From JBBQWT01 sp038210375 (GTDB taxonomy: Bacteria; Acidobacteriota; Terriglobia; Terriglobales; Acidobacteriaceae), in NCBI GenBank assembly GCA_038210375.1, contig JBBQWT010000011.1, forward strand, positions 1 to 64,000: a stretch of 64,000 nt of DNA, written 5' to 3'. Position 1 is the stretch's first letter, and every line of letters begins with the position of its first letter. A program made the translations under genes and the position numbers. The notes beneath the pieces are model-generated. The model was not told where the DNA came from and ran no database searches. It was given only the letters and a program-made list of their open reading frames with translations. This document shows, one piece after another, positions 26,169 to 33,253 of the stretch.

Positions 26169-28241
26169 ATGACAACCCTTAATCACGAAGAAGAAGTAAA
26201 AGCCTCAGAAACCAGCACCCCTCCTCAACCTTCAGCCGAAGCCGCTAACCAACCCCCGGCGGCCGCCTCTTCGCATTCCCCGGACACGACCACTGCGAGC
26301 GAAGAGCATCCGGTGGCTGCGGCGGCGGAATCGGCTGCTCATTCCGAGCCGTCAGCGCATTTGGACCCGTCAGCGCAAACCGACCAGCCTGCGCAAGCAG
26401 ACTCGGCGCCGGCATCTGACGCGGGCGAAGACAAGCCCGGCGGAGCGGCACAAACCGCGGCCACCGCGGGCGCGGGAGATCGTTCCCGCCGTGGATCCTC
26501 GTCTCCCCGGCACGATCGCAATAAAGACCGGCACCCCGACAAAGATAAAGAAAAAGATAAAGACGCGGGGGAAGACTTTGCCTCCGTGCTCGAAACCTTC
26601 ACCCTCGAAACCGAGCCGGCCCCCAGCGAAGACAACGTCCTCAAGGGGACGGTGGTAAAAATCACCGCCACTCACGTGGTCGTCGATGCCGGTTACAAGA
26701 GCGAAGGCATGGTGCCCATCGCCCAGGTGCAGGACAAGGATGGCAACGTCACCGTCAAGCCCGGGGACGAAATCGAAGTAATGGTTGACCGGGTGGAGAA
26801 CACCGAAGGTTACGTACTGCTCTCCCACGAGCGCGCCAAGCGGCTGCGGGTCTGGGACAACATTGAGAAGGCCTACAACTCCAAGACCCCCATCAAAGGC
26901 CGGATCGAAGAGCGGGTCAAAGGCGGCGTCTCGGTCGATATCGGCGTGAAAGCGTTTATGCCCGGGTCGCAGGTTGACTTGAAGCCGGTGCGCAACCTGG
27001 AATCGTTGCGCGGCGAAGAAGTTGAAGTCCGGGTGATCAAGCTCAACAAGAAGCGCGGCAACATCGTGGTCTCGCGCAAGGAGCTGCTGGAAGAAGACCA
27101 GGCGAGCAAGCGCACGATTACCCTGGAACACCTGGAAGAAGGCGCGGTGCTTACCGGCACGGTCAAGAACCTCACTGACTACGGCGCATTCGTCGATCTC
27201 GGCGGCATTGACGGCCTGCTGCACATCACCGACATGTCATGGGGCCGGTTGACTCATCCCCGCGACCTGGTGGGCGTGGGCGACGAGATTCATGTGAAAG
27301 TATTGAAATTCGACAAGGAAAAACAGCGGGTCTCGCTGGGATTCAAGCAGCTTTCGCCCGATCCCTGGACGGATGCGGCGGAGCGTTATCCCATCGGGGC
27401 GCGGGTCAAGGGCCGGGTGTTGAGCGTTACCGACTACGGCGCCTTCATCGAACTGGAACAGGGTATTGAAGGCCTGGTGCACGTCAGTGAAATGAGCTGG
27501 TCCAAACGTCTGAAGCATCCGTCCAAGATGCTGAAGCCGCAAGACGAACTGGAAGCGGTGGTGCTGAACGTAAACCCTACCGAACGGCGTATCTCGCTGG
27601 GATTGAAACAGCTGGAGAGCAACCCGTGGGAGATGCTTCATGAGAAATTTCCCGTGGGTGCGGTGGTCGAAGGCAAGGTGCGCAACCTCACCGACTTTGG
27701 CGCCTTCATTGAAATTGAAGACGGCATTGATGGCCTCGTCCACGTCAGCAACCTGAGTTGGACCAAGCGGATCAAGCATCCTTCAGAGGTCTTGAAGAAG
27801 GGCGACAAGGTGAAGGCGGTTGTTCTCGCCATTGAGCCGGAGCATCGCCGTCTTTCATTGGGAGTGAAGCAATTGAATCCCGATGTCTGGCAGTCATTCT
27901 TCGAAACCCATCACCTGGGCGACGCGGTGCAGGGCAAGGTCATGCGGCTGGCGGCATTCGGAGCTTTTGTGCAGATCGCTGAGGGCATCGAAGGCCTCTG
28001 CCACAACTCCGAGGCGGTGGATGAACACGGCGCACCGTCCAAGCTCGAAGCCGGACAGGAACACACCTTCAAGATCATCAAGATGACCCCTGAAGAGAAG
28101 AAGGTGGGCTTGAGCTTGCGCGGAGTAGGCGAGACCGCGACGCGGGCTGACGTGGAAAACTACAAGCAGCCGGTATCGAGCTCAACGTCGACCTTGGGTG
28201 AAATCATGAACTGGAAGCGCGCCGGCAACGACCAGAACTAG
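26169..28241 (+). CDS. rpsA: 30S ribosomal protein S1 with six S1 domains and a long disordered N-terminal extension
   Basis: 690 residues. Residues ~1-140 are low-complexity, Ala/Pro/Ser-rich, ending in a highly charged Lys/Asp stretch. Six S1 RNA-binding domains follow, starting near residues 155, 240, 320, 405, 490 and 575. Domains 3-5 have the classic GxVxxxTDYGAFVDL...GLLHIxDMSW pattern, 1 and 2 are the divergent ribosome-binding type, and 6 is weaker. The protein binds the ribosome and mRNA and helps unstructured mRNAs initiate translation. The extension makes it longer than the 557-residue E. coli protein. Own promoter and terminator, so probably monocistronic. Confidence 0.96.
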   Translation: MTTLNHEEEVKASETSTPPQPSAEAANQPPAAASSHSPDTTTASEEHPVAAAAESAAHSEPSAHLDPSAQTDQPAQADSAPASDAGEDKPGGAAQTAATAGAGDRSRRGSSSPRHDRNKDRHPDKDKEKDKDAGEDFASVLETFTLETEPAPSEDNVLKGTVVKITATHVVVDAGYKSEGMVPIAQVQDKDGNVTVKPGDEIEVMVDRVENTEGYVLLSHERAKRLRVWDNIEKAYNSKTPIKGRIEERVKGGVSVDIGVKAFMPGSQVDLKPVRNLESLRGEEVEVRVIKLNKKRGNIVVSRKELLEEDQASKRTITLEHLEEGAVLTGTVKNLTDYGAFVDLGGIDGLLHITDMSWGRLTHPRDLVGVGDEIHVKVLKFDKEKQRVSLGFKQLSPDPWTDAAERYPIGARVKGRVLSVTDYGAFIELEQGIEGLVHVSEMSWSKRLKHPSKMLKPQDELEAVVLNVNPTERRISLGLKQLESNPWEMLHEKFPVGAVVEGKVRNLTDFGAFIEIEDGIDGLVHVSNLSWTKRIKHPSEVLKKGDKVKAVVLAIEPEHRRLSLGVKQLNPDVWQSFFETHHLGDAVQGKVMRLAAFGAFVQIAEGIEGLCHNSEAVDEHGAPSKLEAGQEHTFKIIKMTPEEKKVGLSLRGVGETATRADVENYKQPVSSSTSTLGEIMNWKRAGNDQN

Positions 28242-28268
28242 CTGACGCACGCGAACATCAACATCCAC

Positions 28269-28303
28269 AAAATAGCCCGGTCAAATGACCGGGCTATTTT
28301 TAT
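28269..28303. terminator. Rho-independent terminator after rpsA, possibly bidirectional
   Basis: AATAGCCCGGTCA (28271-28283) pairs perfectly with TGACCGGGCTATT (28286-28298), followed by TTTTTATTT on the plus strand. Located 28 bp after the rpsA stop. Read on the minus strand the stem is followed by TTTTG, so it may also end the minus-strand gene at 28331. Confidence 0.85.
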
Positions 28304-28330
28304 TTCCAGCCGGGAAGTTCCGGGGCGGGT

Positions 28331-28729
28331 TCACTTCTTTTCGATGTGCAGGTTGATGGTGACCTCAGCGCGGCTGTCAAACGAGCTCAAGCTCTTGGTC
28401 TTGCTGCGCACCGACTGGTACTCGGCGTACACCTCGTAATCGGCGTTGGGAGAGAGAGCACGGAAGCGATATTCTCCCTTATCGTCGGTAATGTAGGTCT
28501 TTACCGCCAGCGTTTTGGTATTTTTCAGATAGACCACCGCGCCTGAGATCGGGGCCTCAGCGTTGTCGGTGACCTGTCCCATCATGATGCGGGACTGCTC
28601 CTTCTCTTTGGCGGCCATGGGATCAATGGCGACATCGTTGTTGCTGCCCGCGGAGGCGGGAATGACGATCAGGGCAAGCGCTGCCGCCAGGCTCAAACCG
28701 GCGGTTACGAATTTGGCTTTGTTTTTCAC
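28331..28729 (-). CDS. Secreted carboxypeptidase-regulatory-like domain protein
   Basis: About 132 residues from a GTG at 28729 preceded by TGAGGAAATT, which gives a clean signal peptide (LSLAAALALIVIPASAG). The frame is open to 28774 but adds only unlikely N-terminal residues. The mature part is one beta sandwich of the carboxypeptidase-regulatory type: IMMGQVTDNAEAPISGAVVYLKN, then TDDKGEYRFRALSPNADYEVYAEYQ and VTINLHIEKK. Usually such domains mediate protein contact; no catalytic residues. Third of three small minus-strand genes. Confidence 0.85.
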   Translation of the reverse strand: MKNKAKFVTAGLSLAAALALIVIPASAGSNNDVAIDPMAAKEKEQSRIMMGQVTDNAEAPISGAVVYLKNTKTLAVKTYITDDKGEYRFRALSPNADYEVYAEYQSVRSKTKSLSSFDSRAEVTINLHIEKK

Positions 28730-28797
28730 AATTTCCTCAGAGGATATTAACCCCCAAACGCCGCGAAAGAGCATGTGCGGCGACTGCTTTCACTCTA

Positions 28798-29205
28798 TTA
28801 GATGCGGCCGGCAGGGGTTAGGTGCAACCCTATATCCTTGCGCTCGTCGTTATCGATGTGGACTGTGATTTCGACGGTGCCGGCGGGTGATTTTCCCAGG
28901 GGCTGGGCGGAGACATTGTAGTCGGCGGCGCCCGCGGGGACGCGCACGGCAAACTCGCCCTGGTGATTGGAATACGCTTCCCAGTGGAATTTCTTTTTCT
29001 GATTGTTCTGGATCTTGATCTTCACGCCGTAAGCTGGGTGGTTGTCGGGATCGTACACCGTGCCGATAATCAGCGCATAAGGCTTGGCGGCATCACTTTT
29101 TGCGGCGGCCTGTACCCTGCCGGATGGGGCCGCAAGAAATACTCCCGCCAGCATGACTATGGCGGCCACGGCACACCCTGACCGGGTGAAATCAACCTTC
29201 GGCAT
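28798..29205 (-). CDS. Secreted carboxypeptidase-regulatory-like domain protein
   Basis: About 135 residues. Signal peptide (AVAAIVMLAGVFLAAPSGRVQA), then one beta sandwich (LIIGTVYDPDNHPAYGVKIKIQN, SNHQGEFAVRVPAGAADYNVSAQ). The ATG at 29205 lies inside the last codons of the LysW-like gene, giving a 14-base overlap (ATGCCGAAGGTTGA), so the two are translationally coupled. Similar in fold, not obviously in sequence, to the next gene at 28331. The trio forms one operon. Confidence 0.85.
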   Translation of the reverse strand: MPKVDFTRSGCAVAAIVMLAGVFLAAPSGRVQAAAKSDAAKPYALIIGTVYDPDNHPAYGVKIKIQNNQKKKFHWEAYSNHQGEFAVRVPAGAADYNVSAQPLGKSPAGTVEITVHIDNDERKDIGLHLTPAGRI

Positions 29206-29377
29206 CGTCGTCCTCAAGTTCAACGTCTTCTTTGTCGACCACGCGGTTCAGCTCCAGGGGGCTGGTGGTGACGACTTCAAATTCCGAGCCGCACTCATCG
29301 CAGGAGACAACGTCGCCCTCGTCCAGTTCTTCGGGATCGAGGTCGAGGCTGTTCTCACATTCAGGACATAACGTCAT
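29192..29377 (-). CDS. LysW-like zinc ribbon protein, acidic C-terminus
   Basis: 61 residues with two Cys pairs: CPECENSLDLDPEELDEGDVVSCDECGSEFEVV. This is the pattern of LysW, the carrier protein whose C-terminal glutamate holds the substrate in lysine or arginine biosynthesis through the amino-group carrier route. Typical LysW ends in EDWGE; this one ends in EDDDAEG, so the terminal Glu is missing. It may therefore be a relative used as a zinc ribbon or carrier with another job. GGAGA site upstream of the ATG at 29377. Overlaps the next gene by 14 bp. Confidence 0.8.
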   Translation of the reverse strand: MTLCPECENSLDLDPEELDEGDVVSCDECGSEFEVVTTSPLELNRVVDKEDVELEDDDAEG

Positions 29378-29541
29378 GATCGTTCTCCTTCGGTACTGCC
29401 AATCTGGTTTCTTCGAATGGCCCTTTTCGTGAATTCATTTTGAACGGATGTGCCCTAGCCCGTCAAATTGCCGTGTAAAATTCTCTCTGCATCCCGTGCC
29501 GGCGACGGTCTCACAACAAGCGCTTCCCTGGAGATTTTCCG

Positions 29542-30990
29542 ATGAAATCCCGCAACCGAATAATTGTATTGGCCTGTCTGATGGGCGTTGCCGCCTGCCC
29601 GGTTGCACGCTCCCAGGCAAATGTGCCGGCGGAAGCTAAGCCCGCTCTCCCCGCAGGCTCCGCAACGCCTGCCATGGCGGTCAGCCCCGTACCGCTCGAT
29701 CCGGAAATTGTGGCAGCCATCGCGCAGGTGTCCGCAGCGCGCATTCGCGCTCTCGATGATCACCTGGTGAGTTTTGGGAATCGCAGCACGCTGTCGGCAA
29801 CGGATGCGGCGGCGGTGGCCACCGGACACGGTATCGGCGCCGCGCGGGAATGGATTCGCCAGCAATTTGAAAGCTATTCCCGGGCATGCAACGGCTGCCT
29901 GCGGGTCAAGGTGCAGGATTACGTGCAGGCGCCGGGGGAGCGCGTCACCAAGCCCACCACCATCGCCAATGTTTATGCGGTGTTACCCGGCACTGACCCG
30001 GCGAACGCCAGCCGCATTTACCTGGTGACCGGGCACTACGATTCGCGCAACAGCGACAATTTCAATACCAGCGATGCCGCCCCGGGGGCCAACGACGACG
30101 CCAGCGGCACCGCCGTTAGCCTGGAGTGTGCGCGAGTGTTGAGCCAGCATAAGTTCCCGGCCACAATCATCTTTTTGACCGTGGCCGGCGAAGAGCAGGG
30201 ACTCTACGGCAGCAGGCATTTTGCCCAATGGGCGAAAACCCAGGGAATGGATATCGAAGCGGTGTTGAACAACGACATCGTGGGCGGCAACACCACGCCC
30301 GGCGATACCCTGCAGCGCAAGGACGTGGTGCGGCTGTTTTCCGAGGGCCTGCCGTCAGTGGAGAGCGAAAAAGAGCTTCGCCGGATTCGCGCCCTGGGCG
30401 CGGAAAGCGATTCCCCTTCGCGCGAGCTGGCGCGAGCCATCGCCGAAGTGAGTTCCGATTATTTCACCAATAATTTCGCGCCTGTCCTGGTTTTCCGCCC
30501 CGATCGTTACCTGCGCGGCGGCGACCATACATCCTTCAACGAACAGGGATTTGCCGCCGTGCGATTCACTGAGTTTCGTGAAGACTACAACCACCAGCAC
30601 CAGAACGTGCGCACCGAAAACGGCGTGGAATACGGGGACCTGGAGAAATTCGTGGACTTTGAATATGTCGCCAACGTGGCCCGCCTTAATCTGGCCACCT
30701 TGGCCACCCTGGCTTCGGCCCCGGCCCCGCCGCGCAACGTACACCTGGGTACCAAACAGCTGGAGAACAACTCAACCCTCACCTGGGAAGCGCCCTCCGG
30801 CGGATTGGTGGCGGGATATGAGGTGGTCTTCCGCGCCACATCCGCTCCGTTGTGGCAGTATGTAAAAGTCGCCGGCAACGCGCTCACCACCACGGTCGAA
30901 CAATCCAAAGACAATGTGGTGTTCGGGGTGCGTTCGGTAGACGCCAAAGGGCATAAGAGCGTGGCTGTATTTCCCACACCCTTGCCTTAA
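29542..30990 (+). CDS. Secreted M28-family metallopeptidase with C-terminal FN3-like domain
   Basis: 482 residues, signal peptide (IIVLACLMGVAACPVARSQ). The aminopeptidase domain has the M28 zinc set: H in TGHYDSRN, D in PGANDDASGT, EE in VAGEEQGLYGSRH, D in NNDIVGG and H in GGDHTSFNEQGF. So two-metal catalysis is intact. Residues ~395-480 are a FN3-like sandwich (STLTWEAPSGGLVAGYEVVFR). It probably removes N-terminal amino acids from peptides in the periplasm or outside. Start ATG preceded by GGAG. Confidence 0.94.
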   Translation: MKSRNRIIVLACLMGVAACPVARSQANVPAEAKPALPAGSATPAMAVSPVPLDPEIVAAIAQVSAARIRALDDHLVSFGNRSTLSATDAAAVATGHGIGAAREWIRQQFESYSRACNGCLRVKVQDYVQAPGERVTKPTTIANVYAVLPGTDPANASRIYLVTGHYDSRNSDNFNTSDAAPGANDDASGTAVSLECARVLSQHKFPATIIFLTVAGEEQGLYGSRHFAQWAKTQGMDIEAVLNNDIVGGNTTPGDTLQRKDVVRLFSEGLPSVESEKELRRIRALGAESDSPSRELARAIAEVSSDYFTNNFAPVLVFRPDRYLRGGDHTSFNEQGFAAVRFTEFREDYNHQHQNVRTENGVEYGDLEKFVDFEYVANVARLNLATLATLASAPAPPRNVHLGTKQLENNSTLTWEAPSGGLVAGYEVVFRATSAPLWQYVKVAGNALTTTVEQSKDNVVFGVRSVDAKGHKSVAVFPTPLP

Positions 30991-31011
30991 TTCACCGCAG
31001 CCGCGATCAGT

Positions 31012-31812
31012 ATGCCTAACACAATGCAATTCGGGTTTCCCCCGTTTACCGGCGTGGTCAAGAAGCTGGTGATCGTCAACATCAGCATTTTCATTTGCCT
31101 GTGGATAAGCGATATTGTCTTCCCCGCAGTGGGAGGGGTGCTACGCGACGGGCTGGCGTTGCGTCCCGCTGACGTCATGGCCGGTCACGTGTGGCAAGTG
31201 GTGACATACAGCTTCATTCATCTTGGCATCCTGCACCTTCTGTTCAACATGCTTTCGCTGTGGATGTTTGGCTCCACCCTGGAAAACGATTGGGGCCCGT
31301 CGCGATTTCTGCAGTTTTATTTTGCCTGCATTCTGGGTGCGGCGGTAGCGACCATCGCCCTGTCGTTCGCCGGGGTCCTGGGGATGTCGCCCTACACGCC
31401 CACGGCGGGCGCATCTGGCGGAATTTACGGGCTGCTGGTGGCCTTCGGAATCCTCTACGCCGAGACCCGCGTCTATGTGTATGGAATTTTTCCCATCAAG
31501 GCCAAATTTTTTGCCATGATCTGGGTTGCCCTGGCCTTGTACGGAGCGTTGTCAGAACAAGGCGGAATCGCCAACGTCGCTCACCTGGGCGGGGCGCTGG
31601 TGGGCTTCCTCTACATCAAGTTCATGCCGCGGCGGGGCGCCGGATACCTGGCCTCGGAGAGCGTGTTCGGCATGCGCAACCGGTACCATCGCTGGAAGCG
31701 GCAGCTTGCGGCAAAGAAATTTGAAGTCTATATGCGCAAGGCCACCAGGGAAACTGACCCGGAAGAGCCGCCGCCACCCAACGGTGATTCCCGCGGTCCC
31801 TGGGTCAATTAA
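31012..31812 (+). CDS. Rhomboid-family intramembrane serine protease
   Basis: 266 residues, about six membrane helices. Catalytic Ser in the motif TAGASGGIYGLLVAFG and catalytic His in NVAHLGGALVGFLYIKF; the family HxxxN region on helix 2 is HLLFNMLSLWMFG. These define an active rhomboid that cleaves transmembrane substrates. The C-terminal tail is charged and Pro-rich. It starts 22 bp after the M28 peptidase gene and probably belongs to its transcript. ATG at 31012. Confidence 0.93.
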   Translation: MPNTMQFGFPPFTGVVKKLVIVNISIFICLWISDIVFPAVGGVLRDGLALRPADVMAGHVWQVVTYSFIHLGILHLLFNMLSLWMFGSTLENDWGPSRFLQFYFACILGAAVATIALSFAGVLGMSPYTPTAGASGGIYGLLVAFGILYAETRVYVYGIFPIKAKFFAMIWVALALYGALSEQGGIANVAHLGGALVGFLYIKFMPRRGAGYLASESVFGMRNRYHRWKRQLAAKKFEVYMRKATRETDPEEPPPPNGDSRGPWVN

Positions 31813-32012
31813 GTGGCGGGCGACGAGAGGTGGATTGAGGCCGAAGACTTTTTCCGCCGCGGGTAAGATTAGCGAGGTGTTTTTCAATTCGGCACATAGG
31901 GGAATTCTCTGACGACTCCAACAGGGAGGTTCTCTTTACGAGAGTTGATTTGCTGTTGCAGATTCAAACTTCCGCCGAATTCCTGCCCACCACAAATCTC
32001 CCCCATTCAATT

Positions 32013-32043
32013 GTCATTCTGACGCCCCCTGCATCACCGGGTG
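32013..32043. repeat. Solo half of the foldback repeat end
   Basis: GTCATTCTGACG followed by CCCCCTGCATCACCGGG matches the outer end of the elements at 2799-3097 and 41163-41436. No opposite arm is found nearby. It sits immediately upstream of the M50-like gene start at 32056. The remaining 31813-32012 gap shows no ORF or structured RNA that I can support. Confidence 0.65.
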
Positions 32044-32055
32044 CTATCCTTCGGC

Positions 32056-32865
32056 ATGTCGGCGACCTCCGGGGTAATTTCTTCAGAAACCGCGCGTTAT
32101 AACTTAACGACTCTGGTCTCAGTCGCAATCGTGGCTTGCGTGTCGGCGGACATGGTGCACGAAGCTCTGGGGCACGGTACGGCTTCTTTGCTGACCGGTG
32201 ACCGCATCTTGTCCCTATCCACGGTTGCCATCCAGAATGCTACGGGCAATCGGCTGGTATCCGCCGCGGGCACTGTAGCGAACTGCCTGGTTGGCGTGGC
32301 CGCGCTCTTGCTCCTGCGTAGGACCAGGAGATTCACGGCATTCACATATTTTCTTTGGATTTTCGGGGCCTTCAATCTTCTAAATTCGGGTTACCTGGTC
32401 GCCTCGGCAATTATGAATAGCGGCGACTGGGCGAATGTGATCGTGGGCTTCTCTCCGCCTCTGCTCTGGCGTTGCATTCTTGGGCTCGCGGGGGTGGGGG
32501 TCTATATTTTTTCAGTTCGCTGGATAGCCAGTTCGATGACCAGGTTGGTAGAAGATGCGAGAGTAGCCCTGCCGGAGATGAGGCGACTGGTTTTGCCTGG
32601 CTATCTCGCTGCAGGGATGATCATGACGATTGCCTCGGTGTTTAATCCGATCGGCCCCCTTCTGATTCTGGGTTCTGGAGTCGCTCCTTCCTTTGGCCTC
32701 AACGCGGGACTGCTTTTCGTACCCGGTATGGTGACCGGTAAGTCTCGAGGACAAACCGTGGTGACAGAAGCTGTGCCCAGGAGTTTCATCTGGCTGGTCT
32801 TGGCGATAGCAATAGGCGGAGTTTTCATCGCGGTGCTGGGGCCGGGCATTCATTTCTCCGAATAG
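32056..32865 (+). CDS. Polytopic membrane protein with HExxGH motif (M50-like, unassigned)
   Basis: 269 residues from the ATG at 32056; the frame also opens at a GTG (32041). About seven hydrophobic segments. The first loop has MVHEALGHGTASLLTG, i.e. HEALGH, the pattern of the zinc motif in M50/M50B-type membrane metalloproteases, and a later helix has FGAFNLLNSGY in the place of the NLLPxxPLDGG motif, but the second metal Asp is not obvious. So the fold may be M50-like while activity is uncertain. It stands alone, followed by a catalase remnant. Confidence 0.65.
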   Translation: MSATSGVISSETARYNLTTLVSVAIVACVSADMVHEALGHGTASLLTGDRILSLSTVAIQNATGNRLVSAAGTVANCLVGVAALLLLRRTRRFTAFTYFLWIFGAFNLLNSGYLVASAIMNSGDWANVIVGFSPPLLWRCILGLAGVGVYIFSVRWIASSMTRLVEDARVALPEMRRLVLPGYLAAGMIMTIASVFNPIGPLLILGSGVAPSFGLNAGLLFVPGMVTGKSRGQTVVTEAVPRSFIWLVLAIAIGGVFIAVLGPGIHFSE

Positions 32866-32870
32866 CAGCC

Positions 32871-33200
32871 GTCATTTCCCCGGCGGGACGGGTTTCCTGC
32901 TCGCCAAATTCCCTGGAATCGGATTCGCCGCGACCATCTCCCGACGCCAGGTTCAGCTCCTTCGCGGAAGACATCGACGACGTTGACTTGCGGATTCGCC
33001 GGAATCATTTGCGGATCACTTCTCCCAAGCCAATCAATTCTTTTATTCGCAAACCGAGACAGAACAGAATCACATCGTTGCCGCCTTCATCTTTGAACTG
33101 AGCAAGGTGGAGACGAAGGCGGTGCGCGAACGCATGGTGGGTCAGTTGGCAAATGTCCAAATCTGCGGCCCGGGGCTGTGCCTGGGAACGCGAGCCGAGT
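32871..33200 (+). pseudogene. Remnant of a KatE-type catalase (C-terminal ~100 residues, frameshifted)
   Basis: Six-frame reading gives RVSCSPNSLESDSPR...DLRIR in one frame and PESFADHFSQANQFFYSQT, EQNHIVAAFIFELSKVETKAVRERM in another, in the order and spacing of the C-terminal part of clade-2/3 catalases (consensus FADHxSQA...SQTxxEQxHI...AFxFELxKVxTxAVRERxV). The two parts meet at 32997-33001, where one C appears deleted (-1 frameshift). The N-terminal heme domain is absent; the M50-like gene ends only 6 bp before. After residue NV the frame degenerates. A decayed fragment, not a live gene. Confidence 0.8.
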
Positions 33201-33253
33201 GTCAGGACTGTTTACTAATTGTGCCTATCAGAGTTCCACTTGGCGAAACCGCT

